A stretch of 64,000 nucleotides of DNA, from positions 1-64,000 of IMG/VR virus record IMGVR_UViG_3300046463_000548; one strand, given 5' to 3'. The translations under genes were made by a program, and so were the position numbers. Shown piece after piece: positions 22,047-30,423 of the stretch (position 1 is the first letter of the stretch; the number at the start of each line of letters is the position of its first letter). The stretch comes from a virus. Below the pieces are notes generated by a model, which saw only the letters and a program-made list of their open reading frames with translations, ran no database searches and was not told where the DNA came from.

Positions 22047-23410
22047 TAGATGTCGGCAGCAAGGTTAGGGAGGTTTTTACGTTTAGGCTTGATTGATCCG
22101 TCTTTGGCGGCCTTTCCATCTTTCGCGCCGGATTCTGGTATCGAGCCTAGTGCGTCATCGTTCGGCGCGGACTCAACACGCATACGTGCGTAGTCCATAC
22201 GAACCTTGAACTTGAAGCGTCGTGAGTTACGCGACTTCGGCTGATCAATCTCCATGATCCCGGTCTCTTTGTTATCTTCCGTTGCGACCCAAATCCATGA
22301 ATTGTTCGAGTGTTCGGAGATAGCGCGGGAATACCGAATCTTGCCGGTCTCGTCCACCTGGCAGAGCAGAATGTTCAGCCGGTCTTCAGCACCTGCGTTG
22401 ATCTTGCCGTAGCGTGCTGTTGACGACAGTGCACGCCACATATCATCGCCATCGGTGCCCTTGAGCAGCGAGATATAGTCCACAATCGTCGCATCGTAGT
22501 CAAACGCAGATGTCGCGGCGTAGACCTCTTCCAAGGTCATGTCCTCTTCTGGTTTGTAGATGGTGTAGCGCCCCCCGGCTTCCCGCACCTGACGCATCCA
22601 CCGCTTCATCCGCTTCTCTGCGAGCGCCTTCTCTCCGGTCGCTAGCCCCTGAGTCAGAATCGACGTTAGATCGTAGCCCGTGATGTTAGCCATCGCGCGG
22701 CACGTCATTTCGTCTTCAGTCATTTCGAGAGGAACGACGAGGACGCGGTAACCGCGCATAGCCATACCCAGAGCCATCGCATTTGCCATCAGCGATTTAC
22801 CACCGCCTGAGTTCGCGCCGATTGTCACGAGCGACCCGCGCGTGAACCCCTTCGCTACTTCGTCAAAGGCTTCGATGGTTGAGGGGATAATCTGCTCTGA
22901 CCGATCATCGTAGAGAATCGACTTGATGCGGCCCAACGAATTGTTGTTCACACCGAAGTGAACGAACGATTGCTTGCTGGACTTTCTCGAACGTGCGTCG
23001 CTTAAGCTCAGCGAAGTCTGTTCGAGCAGTTGATCAATATCTACTTTGGAGGCTTGCATCGAATCATTAATCGATGCAGCGATGTTGAAAAGACTACGCG
23101 CCTGTCTATACTTATTTAACGACGCTACAGCTTTATTCGCTTCGGGGATCGTTGTGACTACAGCTTCTGAATCCCGCAAGTGCTGACGTGCACCCTCGCT
23201 TAGCCCCGGGTCGTCAATCATCAATCTGTAGGTCGGGGATTCGCCAGTGTCCTTCATGTGCTTGCGAATCGCGTGGTACACCTCTACAGATTCGGGGAAG
23301 TGGAAATACGATTCGTCAATCTGACCCAAGATCGTACCGGCGATTCGCTTATCCCTGTTGCAGGCTCCCCGAAGCACTGCCAGTTCAACTGACGGTCTAG
23401 CCAGCTTCAT
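22046..23410 (-). CDS. DnaB-type replicative helicase (T4 gp41-like)
   Basis: A 454-residue helicase. The N-terminal part (1-150) is a helical domain as in DnaB primase-binding regions. The RecA-like core has Walker A GANSGGGKS (198-206), catalytic Glu in VVPLEMTEDE (about 229), Walker B ATIVDYISLL and the later LCQVDETG/SRAISEHSNNSW. It unwinds DNA ahead of the phage fork as a hexamer. The AGTAAATA promoter motif lies 29 bases upstream, at the stop of the preceding gene. A probable loader gene is in the neighbouring operon. Confidence 0.9.
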   Translation of the reverse strand: MKLARPSVELAVLRGACNRDKRIAGTILGQIDESYFHFPESVEVYHAIRKHMKDTGESPTYRLMIDDPGLSEGARQHLRDSEAVVTTIPEANKAVASLNKYRQARSLFNIAASINDSMQASKVDIDQLLEQTSLSLSDARSRKSSKQSFVHFGVNNNSLGRIKSILYDDRSEQIIPSTIEAFDEVAKGFTRGSLVTIGANSGGGKSLMANAMALGMAMRGYRVLVVPLEMTEDEMTCRAMANITGYDLTSILTQGLATGEKALAEKRMKRWMRQVREAGGRYTIYKPEEDMTLEEVYAATSAFDYDATIVDYISLLKGTDGDDMWRALSSTARYGKINAGAEDRLNILLCQVDETGKIRYSRAISEHSNNSWIWVATEDNKETGIMEIDQPKSRNSRRFKFKVRMDYARMRVESAPNDDALGSIPESGAKDGKAAKDGSIKPKRKNLPNLAADI

Positions 23411-23438
23411 GCATACCTCTTGTGAACAAGTCTATATT

Positions 23439-23449
23439 CTTTATTTACT
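23439..23449 (-). promoter_or_regulatory. AGTAAATAAAG promoter motif
   Basis: Minus-strand AGTAAATAAAG, 29 bases before the helicase start. It includes the stop codon of the upstream gene (Ser-Lys-stop). Confidence 0.6.
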
Positions 23450-23932
23450 GCCGCACGCGGGTTCGTCGCAAACCACGACATATCGACCGGACGGAGACAT
23501 CAGGTGCATGCCCCAGATGTCATATCTGTAGTGAACGTGTCCCGCGTGTCCCGAAAGGCAGAGGAACACATCAACGTTCAGGTTCCTGTCCACGATGTCG
23601 GACGCAGTGTTATTTGACGCGTCACACACGATCAGGAAGTCATACAGTTTGCGTTGGTTCTGGAAACTCAAACAAACATCCCTCATCTCGAAGATGATAG
23701 TTTTGCGTGTTATGTCGTCGTTCAGGTCGTAGCGGCGGGCGTCGTAGACTTGCTTCAGTAGCTCCGGAAGTTCGAGGTCTGGGACCGGAGGGAGAACCGC
23801 AGCGACAGGGGGTTTTTCTGGTGGCAGCACAAACGGTGCCGCCTTGAGTGACGCAACCTGCGCTGATACTTTGAGCGACGCAGCGGCAGCGGGAATAGCA
23901 GCCAGCATCTGGATAAATGATCGGCGTTTCAT
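23441..23932 (-). CDS. Tat-signal protein resembling the tail-sheath C-terminal domain
   Basis: A 163-residue protein. The N-terminus MKRRSFIQMLAAIPAAAAS has a twin-arginine RRxF motif and a hydrophobic stretch, as in Tat export signals. After a proline-rich linker, residues 75-140 (ITRKTIIFEMRDVCLSFQNQ, LYDFLIVCDASNNTASDIVD, NLNVDVFLCL) resemble the C-terminal domain of contractile-tail sheath proteins, in which a (V)CDExNNTP motif precedes a (V)DIY strand. It is much too short to be a sheath. The combination is odd and the role unknown. The frame is open upstream to 24256 but no suitable start exists there. Confidence 0.6.
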   Translation of the reverse strand: MKRRSFIQMLAAIPAAAASLKVSAQVASLKAAPFVLPPEKPPVAAVLPPVPDLELPELLKQVYDARRYDLNDDITRKTIIFEMRDVCLSFQNQRKLYDFLIVCDASNNTASDIVDRNLNVDVFLCLSGHAGHVHYRYDIWGMHLMSPSGRYVVVCDEPACGSK

Positions 23933-24207
23933 TAGTGTTCCTTGTTTATGTACGCGTCGAGAAGCGGTGTCACGACCTGGGCATCTACAAGCTTTGCGAA
24001 GTTCGACACAGAGGGGGTGTCGGGCGCAGAGCTTAAGAAGAACCGCGACAGTCCGAACTCCTTTGCCAATAGAGCGTTGAACCACTCGTTGTAGGCTTTG
24101 ACCGCGTGGTTGAATGCTGAAATCGCTACTGCAGCAGCCGACCAGCCACGACCGACACTGCGCTTCAGGCGCGTGAGGTTGCGCCTCTTGATTGACCGAA
24201 CGTTCAT
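23932..24207 (-). CDS. small helical protein, unknown
   Basis: A 91-residue protein (MNVRSIKRRNLTRLKRSVGR, a very basic start, then a helix AAAVAISAFNHAVKAYNEWF). It starts in a TGATG overlap with the previous gene and ends exactly where the next begins. A basic start and helical body would suit DNA or helicase binding. Not recognised. Confidence 0.7.
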   Translation of the reverse strand: MNVRSIKRRNLTRLKRSVGRGWSAAAVAISAFNHAVKAYNEWFNALLAKEFGLSRFFLSSAPDTPSVSNFAKLVDAQVVTPLLDAYINKEH

Positions 24208-24956
24208 CAAATAATCTCCACGCGTCGGCGTAGCAGAGCCTCGCTGAAGTAGGCAAGCGCGTTGATTGGTGTGTACAGCTTCGTGCTGTGGAACGAGATG
24301 GGGTCTTCCCCGGCAGAAACGACGATGCGCGGAATCTTTTGGAAGCGCTCGATCAGATCGCGCGCCTTGTCGAGCTTCACGGTCGTAGCGTTGGGCGTCA
24401 GATTCGAGATGACGAGGATGGTTGGGTCCCGTTCTTCGTCACCGTGCTCCTTGTCGTACTTCCGCATGATCGGGTTTTCGAATCCGCCGTACAGAGTCGC
24501 CCATTCGATACGCGCGTCTTTCACCTTCGCTAGATGGATCGACAACAGATACGCGGCAAACAGCTTGGCTTTGGTGTCGTCCGGAGCACCTGACACCCCG
24601 TAGATCATCGGGGCGGCCGGGTCTTCCATGAACAGAGACAGCGAGTCGTTCTGAACTCGCGCCTCGATCACCTTTTCGTTCAGCTTCTCCGATTCCAGAC
24701 CGAACGGAGTAGGGTCCCATTTGAAGGCAGGAATTGCCCACACGTGACCCGGAACGCAGCGGCGCAGTGTTTCGGTTTGCTTAACTGCAATTCGCGTTGG
24801 CAGTTGCGTATCAGAAACCTCTACAGCGGGTTGCGGCTTCTTGGTTGAGGTGTCGATAACCGCCTCATCCTCCGGGCGGTAGGCAGGAGCTTTTGACGGG
24901 GCCTTGCGGCCTTGGTACACGCGGCGCTGCGGTGCGCCCCCTTTAACTTCGTTCAT
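24207..24956 (-). CDS. possible helicase loader with degenerate ATPase core
   Basis: A 249-residue protein with a disordered, basic N-terminus (to about residue 55). The rest follows the outline of DnaC-like AAA+ ATPases: APMIYGVSGAPDDTKAKLFAAYLL in the Walker A position without a GKT box, TILVISNLTP as Walker B-like strand, and RIVVSAGEDPISFHS as sensor-like strand. It sits near a DnaB-type helicase. I infer a loader or regulator that has lost ATP binding; other functions are possible. Confidence 0.5.
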   Translation of the reverse strand: MNEVKGGAPQRRVYQGRKAPSKAPAYRPEDEAVIDTSTKKPQPAVEVSDTQLPTRIAVKQTETLRRCVPGHVWAIPAFKWDPTPFGLESEKLNEKVIEARVQNDSLSLFMEDPAAPMIYGVSGAPDDTKAKLFAAYLLSIHLAKVKDARIEWATLYGGFENPIMRKYDKEHGDEERDPTILVISNLTPNATTVKLDKARDLIERFQKIPRIVVSAGEDPISFHSTKLYTPINALAYFSEALLRRRVEII

Positions 24957-25780
24957 GGTTCAATGGTCAGGATGACGGACTCATCCAAGTAGAAGTGCGG
25001 TTTGACGAGCGCCTCGGAAAATCTGGAAAGCTGCGGATAAGCAAAGGTCGCGGTGTCTAGGAGCAAGTTGAGCAGTTCCGGTCTATCCGACGATACGGTC
25101 CACAACGTCGGCGTATCTCTATGCAGCCGGATGCCGACAGATATCTCTTGGTTGTAAGAGAAGCTATTGAACGTCAACGACATCTGTACGTACTCTTCCG
25201 GTGCCAACACCTTGAGGTCGCTCAAGCGAGGCAAACGACCCTTACGACTCGAACGGAGGTCTGCCAGTGGTGCGTACAGGTGTCGGCACAAAGCGATTTG
25301 CTGTTCAGACTCGATACCGTCAAAGGTGTGCTGTCGCGTCTCGATCAAGTCTCGGACGGCCCACGACACGATGCTCAGCGTCTTCATCAGGATGTAGGTC
25401 AGGGGAATCGTCGGGTAGGGCGAGTACCCCGACCGCGTGACGAGGTTTTCCCCGTAGACTCGAAAACCGTAGTCTGCAAACCGCGAGAGCGCGATCACGT
25501 TGTAACCAAGGTCTCGTGCATCATCTATAGCGCCCATCGTCAGTTCACGCGTATCCGGGAAAATCTGCCGAACCACGTCACTCATTGAATAATGGTGGCT
25601 GAGGGGCGATTCGTCGTCGTAGTACAGATAAAGGAACTTCGACAGAGAACGTATCGAATGAGCGTGCTTTGACGGGATGAAAAAGTTGATGCCTGGCTTG
25701 GCTCGCTCTGTCGGTTGAACGTTTACGACGTTGGCAACAGATGGCACGCCCGGATACTGCGGACTGATGAGGTCGAGCAT
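24953..25780 (-). CDS. unknown protein, possible sheath-like relative
   Basis: A 275-residue protein. The stretch ARDLGYNVIALSRFADYGFR followed by VYGENLVTRSG and a helical block (LTYILMKTLSIVSWAVRDLIET) recalls the part of sheath proteins where an isolated (V)WG(A)RTL strand precedes an R-helix. The match is weak. The end is beta-rich (SLTFNSFSYNQEISVGIRLH). AGTAAATA lies 24 bases upstream of the ATG. Alternatively a replication accessory protein. Confidence 0.45.
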   Translation of the reverse strand: MLDLISPQYPGVPSVANVVNVQPTERAKPGINFFIPSKHAHSIRSLSKFLYLYYDDESPLSHHYSMSDVVRQIFPDTRELTMGAIDDARDLGYNVIALSRFADYGFRVYGENLVTRSGYSPYPTIPLTYILMKTLSIVSWAVRDLIETRQHTFDGIESEQQIALCRHLYAPLADLRSSRKGRLPRLSDLKVLAPEEYVQMSLTFNSFSYNQEISVGIRLHRDTPTLWTVSSDRPELLNLLLDTATFAYPQLSRFSEALVKPHFYLDESVILTIEP

Positions 25781-25796
25781 TAGAATCTCCAGTTGT

Positions 25797-25985
25797 CTAC
25801 TTACTATTTACTCGTGCCAACTGGATTAATTGCCAGATTCCGTCGTTGACGCTAGACCCCTTACTCAGGGCCCTGAGAAACTGCTGCTCGTCGTCGGAGA
25901 GGTACACCGCCACCCGCTTCCTGCCTAGCTCATCCTGTTTCTGCTTCCACGCGGCTGCTTTTCGTTGACTGTGGGTTAATCCCAT
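25797..25985 (-). CDS. small basic protein, possible ribbon-helix-helix
   Basis: A 62-residue protein from MGLTHSQRKAAAWKQKQDEL: a basic helix, a strand RKRVAVYLSDDE and two short helices (FLRALSKGSSVNDGIWQLI). The layout resembles ribbon-helix-helix proteins. It starts inside the end of the UvsW-like gene (ATGGGATTAA), giving coupled translation. Confidence 0.62.
   Translation of the reverse strand: MGLTHSQRKAAAWKQKQDELGRKRVAVYLSDDEQQFLRALSKGSSVNDGIWQLIQLARVNSK
25804..25812 (-). promoter_or_regulatory. AGTAAATAG promoter motif
   Basis: Minus-strand AGTAAATAG, about 24 bases before the ATG at 25780 and within the last codons of the upstream gene. Confidence 0.55.
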
Positions 25986-27496
25986 CCTGCGGTTTCCTGT
26001 TGATCCTTTGACCGGAAATACGAATTCAGTACCTCCGTATCTGAGTCGGATATGATCGGCTTGAACTTCGGCCGCACCACCTGATACCACTCCATCTGAA
26101 GACACCTACGGCGCACGGGCATGTCGTCCAGGAAATAGCGTGTGAGCGGATCAGGCTTGTCATCCCAAGGTGTCAGGACACGCGCCGTACGCTGCTCGCA
26201 GTTTTCCTTATTTGAGGACAACGAAACATCGTACAGACAAGAAGCGCGGGGGATGTTGGTGCCGGTCGATAGCAGCTTGAATGAGCCAACGAGCACCTTG
26301 ATCTTGTAGGTACGTGCCCACTCAAGAAAATCATCCCGGTCCTTCTTCTTCAGCGAACCAATAAACGGCTTCGCTATCTCCTTGCCCGCAATCTTGTTGA
26401 TTGCCAAGACCAGCGCCTTGATTGGCTTGATCTGAGCCATCGGTATCAGGATCATGTGGCCGTTCTTTGCGTCTCGAACTGCCCACTCTGCAATCAGCTT
26501 CAGACGTTCGGGGTTATTCTCCAAGTTCGAAACCAGACGAACCCACGGAACCATACCTTTGGCCTTGAACTGGTACTTCGTTCTGACAAGCCGCACCCGG
26601 GGTCGCAGGCGTTCAACCTTGGCCTCAAATATGATGGGACCGACCAGGTTGCGCATGATCACGTAGCGGCCATCCTTACGCGAGGGTGTGCCCGATAGAC
26701 CGATCAGGTAGCGCACGTTCATCGAAGAAATCACTTTCGCGTACTTCGGCGCGGCTCCAGTGTGAATCTCGTCAATGATCATCACCGTGAACATGTCGCG
26801 GATTTCGCGCAGCAGTTTTTGTCCCTTCTCCGACAGGAACGTCTGCGGAGTCACGAGACACACGTCGTATTTCTCGAACTCTTCGAGGGTCTTGCAGAAC
26901 CCGATTTGCGAAGGCTCGCACGAGGTCAGCGCCTTCTGTGTGTTCGATCCGACGAAGGTTTCCCGGAATCCGTTTAGCCACTCGCGCTGGCTCGCAACGA
27001 TGATCGTCTTCGACGCCAGATCGCAGGTTGCGGCGGCTCCAATCACGGTCTTGCCCGAACGGGGAGGGGCCTTGATAACCCCGCGCATCTTTTCGAAGAT
27101 CGCATCAACCGCGTCATCCTGAAACGGCTTGAGCGTGCCCGTGAACTTGAACGGGCGCTTCATCGGAATGTCGGGAGTGTGATTCTTGATCTTGAACTGA
27201 AGCCCGTTGCGCTTCAGCAGCTTCAGGAAGTTGGGCTTGTCACCGGCCGGTGCCTTGATGTACTTCTTGCCCCTGATTTCGACGCTGGACGCCAGATCGG
27301 CACCGCCAAGAAATGCAGCACAGTTGTCGCACGTATCGCAGTGTCGATCCGGAAGAAATTCACAGTTTTGACAGGCTTTTTCCTCGTAGAACCGGAAGCT
27401 ATATTTCGCTTGAATCTCTTTTCGTACATCTACAGGTAGGAGGTCTCTGCGCACGAGCAGAGACTCACGGTGATGCACGGTAATCGGGTCGCTCAT
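25976..27496 (-). CDS. UvsW-like superfamily 2 DNA helicase
   Basis: A 506-residue DEAH-type helicase. Cysteines at 42, 45, 53, 56 and 59 form a likely zinc site. Motif I APPRSGKT is at 143-150, followed by IIVASQREWL, the DEIH box in VMIIDEIHTGAAPKYA, motif III SGTPSRKDG, and a second RecA-like lobe with VGSFKLLSTGTNIPR and QRTARVLTPW. T4 UvsW reshapes forks and drives recombination-dependent replication. The zinc-site N-terminal extension is unlike T4 UvsW. Preceding and following genes overlap it by a few bases. Confidence 0.87.
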   Translation of the reverse strand: MSDPITVHHRESLLVRRDLLPVDVRKEIQAKYSFRFYEEKACQNCEFLPDRHCDTCDNCAAFLGGADLASSVEIRGKKYIKAPAGDKPNFLKLLKRNGLQFKIKNHTPDIPMKRPFKFTGTLKPFQDDAVDAIFEKMRGVIKAPPRSGKTVIGAAATCDLASKTIIVASQREWLNGFRETFVGSNTQKALTSCEPSQIGFCKTLEEFEKYDVCLVTPQTFLSEKGQKLLREIRDMFTVMIIDEIHTGAAPKYAKVISSMNVRYLIGLSGTPSRKDGRYVIMRNLVGPIIFEAKVERLRPRVRLVRTKYQFKAKGMVPWVRLVSNLENNPERLKLIAEWAVRDAKNGHMILIPMAQIKPIKALVLAINKIAGKEIAKPFIGSLKKKDRDDFLEWARTYKIKVLVGSFKLLSTGTNIPRASCLYDVSLSSNKENCEQRTARVLTPWDDKPDPLTRYFLDDMPVRRRCLQMEWYQVVRPKFKPIISDSDTEVLNSYFRSKDQQETAGWD

Positions 27497-28317
27497 AGTA
27501 CGAGAATAGGCGCAGGTTTGGTTCTGAAGCCTGCACCGGGTACGGGCTTCATTTTTGTTTGATTTGGCTCATATCCAGCAACACGGTTTCCTTTATCATC
27601 CATCACCAGGATGACGTAGCGATAACCCGCACGGCGTGCTGAATATGTCTTCAGGAGATTCCGCACGCGATCACGCTCGAACGTGTACGTAGATTTAACC
27701 TCTATGATCAGATTTTCTTTCGGTACCCATAGGTCGGGATAATGTTTCCGGCCGTTCCAGTTGATGACCGGGGTTCGCCCCGCTGGGTCCATGCTGAATA
27801 CAATGTCTTCGGGCGCGATGCCTTTATGTTCGACAAGGTAATTCGCGGCGTATAGCTCGTAGCCTTGATATCGAATCTCCCGTCCGTGCCAGTTGCTGCA
27901 TCTGTAGCCGTGCTTCTGACGTGCGACTGCGCAACCCCTACATCCCTTCCCCGCAAGGTGGTCCTGCCGCGCCTGTAAGAATTCGCCGTGGTTCGGACAA
28001 ACTATAGGCACCTTGAAAGGAAGCCTCCCTGTCGGGACTTTTGAGTAGTCGTACCTGCTGCCGTGCACCCCCGACGCCCGCTCAATGAACTGTGCTCTGG
28101 TGTGTCTCGTGTGTGCCGTGGTGAGGTCTGACGCGCAGCGTTTGCATCCTGCACGGCCCTTCATGTGGTGCTCTGCGCGCTGCGTAAACATGCCGTGCTG
28201 AGGACATCGCACAGTAACCTTTTTGCACACGCCAACAAACTTTGTTTGCGAGTAGTCGAACTGTAGCGACTGATTTTGTTTCGAAATTCTTAGGAAGTCG
28301 GCGTGCGAGTAGACCAT
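27493..28317 (-). CDS. PD-(D/E)XK endonuclease with CxxHG/CxxC zinc repeats
   Basis: A 274-residue protein with two zinc-type repeats: CPQHG...CKRC (38-61) and CPNHG...CRGC (107-129), each a short treble-clef-like unit. The C-terminal part has a nuclease core: HYPDLWVP (Asp195) and LIIEVKST (Glu206, Lys208), flanked by strands, as in PD-(D/E)XK enzymes. Similar zinc-repeat nucleases are found in phages as mobile or homing endonucleases. It sits inside the replication operon between two hypothetical genes, which fits either mobility or a replication role. Confidence 0.78.
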   Translation of the reverse strand: MVYSHADFLRISKQNQSLQFDYSQTKFVGVCKKVTVRCPQHGMFTQRAEHHMKGRAGCKRCASDLTTAHTRHTRAQFIERASGVHGSRYDYSKVPTGRLPFKVPIVCPNHGEFLQARQDHLAGKGCRGCAVARQKHGYRCSNWHGREIRYQGYELYAANYLVEHKGIAPEDIVFSMDPAGRTPVINWNGRKHYPDLWVPKENLIIEVKSTYTFERDRVRNLLKTYSARRAGYRYVILVMDDKGNRVAGYEPNQTKMKPVPGAGFRTKPAPILVL

Positions 28318-28318
28318 T

Positions 28319-28789
28319 TCATTTTGCAGAAATCGTTAGCGTGATAGATGACGCGTTCGTTATGTTCTTGATGCCTTGGAGATTGGCACCTGTGAAACGG
28401 ACCTTCACGGGAGCCTGTGCGTTGGTCAGTGTTGAGTCCGCTACAGCCTCAAGCGTGAAGTTGAGCGAAGTCCAGCCCTGTACGATTCGCTCCTGAGTGG
28501 ATGCAACATTTGCGGCCAGCGCCAGAGCCAGGACCAGCGCATCATTACCAGTCGCCACGATGTTTTCGCCCTTGTACTGCTTGGCTAGGGCCTTGACGAA
28601 CGACAGAAGCGCACCCAGATCGTCGGTTGACTGAAGGTCTGAGTTCAGCGACAGCACATACACGCTGGTCTTTTTGTTGACTTCAATTGACCCGACGAAC
28701 GACGCGTTACCTGTGTTCATCAACGCGTAGTAACGCGAAGAGCTTGGGTCAACTGCCAGAGCAGGGCCCGAAAGAATGGAATAGTTCAC
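28319..28789 (-). CDS. unknown protein, beta-rich
   Basis: A 156-residue protein (MNYSILSGPALAVDPSSSRY, VYVLSLNSDLQSTDDLGALL, FTGANLQGIKNITNASSITL). It has serine-, threonine- and valine-rich beta strands, closer to a virion or scaffold protein than to an enzyme. Overlaps the upstream gene by 4 bases. Confidence 0.72.
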   Translation of the reverse strand: MNYSILSGPALAVDPSSSRYYALMNTGNASFVGSIEVNKKTSVYVLSLNSDLQSTDDLGALLSFVKALAKQYKGENIVATGNDALVLALALAANVASTQERIVQGWTSLNFTLEAVADSTLTNAQAPVKVRFTGANLQGIKNITNASSITLTISAK

Positions 28790-29253
28790 GATGTCACCTT
28801 GGGATTACGTGAGAAACGCACTTTGTTGACTCGCGATTTCTCGACTTCTTTTGAGTTGCCGAACCTGTCAATCTTCTCCAGGGTGCCGGTTGCAGTCACC
28901 GACTCCACTTCAAAGTGACCTTTCGGTTCGAGCGTCACAATTGCCTGATAGGAGTTGCCGTGCAGTCGAACTTCGATCTGCTCGTGCTCTGCCAGGTAGT
29001 ACGGCGCAAAGTAGTACAGCAGGTAGGACATGTGCTGGTACAGACGCTGCTCCTGTGTATCGATAACCAGCAGTGAGTATTCGGCGGGGCCTTGAGCCGA
29101 TGGCGACTCGATGATCATGGCCGATGAGAACAATGCCAGTTCGCGCCGATAGCCGAACTTGGTTTCGTACTCTGTGTACTTCCATAGGTGCGACGTGGTC
29201 TGATCCGCGTGCTCCAGGAAGTGGTTGAAGAAGTTTCGTAGGTTCACTGACAT
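28786..29253 (-). CDS. unknown protein
   Basis: A 155-residue protein (MSVNLRNFFNHFLEHADQTT, then a strand-rich core with YQAIVTLEPKGHFEVESVTA). AGGTGCTCTAAATG-type leader. No family recognised. Confidence 0.72.
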   Translation of the reverse strand: MSVNLRNFFNHFLEHADQTTSHLWKYTEYETKFGYRRELALFSSAMIIESPSAQGPAEYSLLVIDTQEQRLYQHMSYLLYYFAPYYLAEHEQIEVRLHGNSYQAIVTLEPKGHFEVESVTATGTLEKIDRFGNSKEVEKSRVNKVRFSRNPKVTS

Positions 29254-29269
29254 TTAGAGCACCTATAGG

Positions 29270-29863
29270 TCAACGTGTGTTGCCATACTGATTTCCGTCC
29301 AACGCCACATCAGGCGCGAGCACGTGCTGCAACATAGCTTCCGCTTCGTCGGCATTGAGCAGGTTCGTGCCTGAGCGTGGAAACGGGTATGCCGGGTTCG
29401 TGGCACATTGATCTGCCGCGACCGTTTGTGGCAGGGGCCACGAGAGAAAGCGATTCACTAGCAACTTGAGACCACTCTGCGCTGACGCACGGAATAGATC
29501 GCTCAAGACTCGCCAGCGCTTACCCTCAACTCCCTCAATAGGCTTGCCCAGAGCCTCAACATGCGCCCGTCCTGCCGCCCACTCGATAGCCCCCCGCTGC
29601 TCATCTGTCAGCCCAACCTGCGGTGCTTCCTCGCGGGCAGCGGCGCGGTTGTTCCAATGAAGAAGAGCATCGTCGCGGGATTCGCCCAGTACGGAAGCGT
29701 CGCAACCGCCTGAAGGTGCTGTGCAATGCGCGCCCCATACAGACCGAGATGTCGTGAGCGGGTAAAGAAAATCCGGGTCGTCCATTTCAGGCTGAAACCC
29801 GCAAAACGGGCACGGCTTCAGTTCCACACACTGCGCGGTAGATTGGGATTGGGTCGTGGTCAT
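29270..29863 (-). CDS. Lar-like restriction-alleviation domain protein
   Basis: A 197-residue protein. Residues 12-73 match the Lar-type zinc domain found in phage and prophage proteins: ELKPCPFCGFQPEMDD, an HCTAPSGGCDASVLGES segment and the ending DDALLHWNNRAA. Lambdoid Lar/Ral proteins relieve type I restriction; many phages have the domain without tested activity. The rest (75-197) is helical and of unknown function. It starts in a TGATG overlap with the upstream gene. Confidence 0.72.
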   Translation of the reverse strand: MTTTQSQSTAQCVELKPCPFCGFQPEMDDPDFLYPLTTSRSVWGAHCTAPSGGCDASVLGESRDDALLHWNNRAAAREEAPQVGLTDEQRGAIEWAAGRAHVEALGKPIEGVEGKRWRVLSDLFRASAQSGLKLLVNRFLSWPLPQTVAADQCATNPAYPFPRSGTNLLNADEAEAMLQHVLAPDVALDGNQYGNTR

Positions 29864-30420
29864 CAAATCACCTTGGAGCCTTTCGAACCGTCCAACATGA
29901 CAATCATTTGAGTCATGTTGGACATGTGGTAGGAAGCCTTGTCTATGTCGTTCACGATCTGATCAAGCATGTCGATCAGGGCGGTGGCTTCTGTGGTAAT
30001 GGAGCGTGCTGACTTCTGTACCCGCTCGATTAGCGCGTTGCGTGACTCAGCGTTTGAGAACGCGCGCATCTCTTCCATGTACGTCGTCAGTACGTGGTTC
30101 TTCAGTGCCTTGCACGCGTCCTCCAGGCTATCCAGATGGACTTTGCAACGCACCCGTATTTCCACAAGACGTGCGCGACTGGACATGTCGTTCGCTGCGG
30201 CTTCCAACATGATCTTTGGGCTGAACTGCTTCTTGCCGTGAATCTGCCGAGACAGCCGGTTCATCATCAGAGCCAGCGCCTCTTCGCGATACTGTTCGAT
30301 CTTGAGGTAGGTGCGGGCCGTCTTAACGATGTTTCGGAACGTCGAAAAAGCATCGTCTTGGCGTATGGTGTCGAACAGCGAATCCAGATCGAAATCTTCG
30401 TTTCTAGAACTGCGTGCCAT
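29863..30420 (-). CDS. helical protein, unknown
   Basis: A 185-residue, largely helical protein (FDLDSLFDTIRQDDAFSTFR, TYLKIEQYREEALALMMNRL, ATALIDMLDQIVNDIDKASY). Coiled-coil packing is likely. A replication accessory role is possible from location; no motif recognised. Confidence 0.7.
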   Translation of the reverse strand: MARSSRNEDFDLDSLFDTIRQDDAFSTFRNIVKTARTYLKIEQYREEALALMMNRLSRQIHGKKQFSPKIMLEAAANDMSSRARLVEIRVRCKVHLDSLEDACKALKNHVLTTYMEEMRAFSNAESRNALIERVQKSARSITTEATALIDMLDQIVNDIDKASYHMSNMTQMIVMLDGSKGSKVI

Positions 30421-30423
30421 TAA

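Noticed and set aside
23441-24256. A single 271-residue protein
   Set aside because: The first 108 residues run antiparallel to other good genes in another frame and have no family look; the Tat-type start at 23932 explains the real protein.
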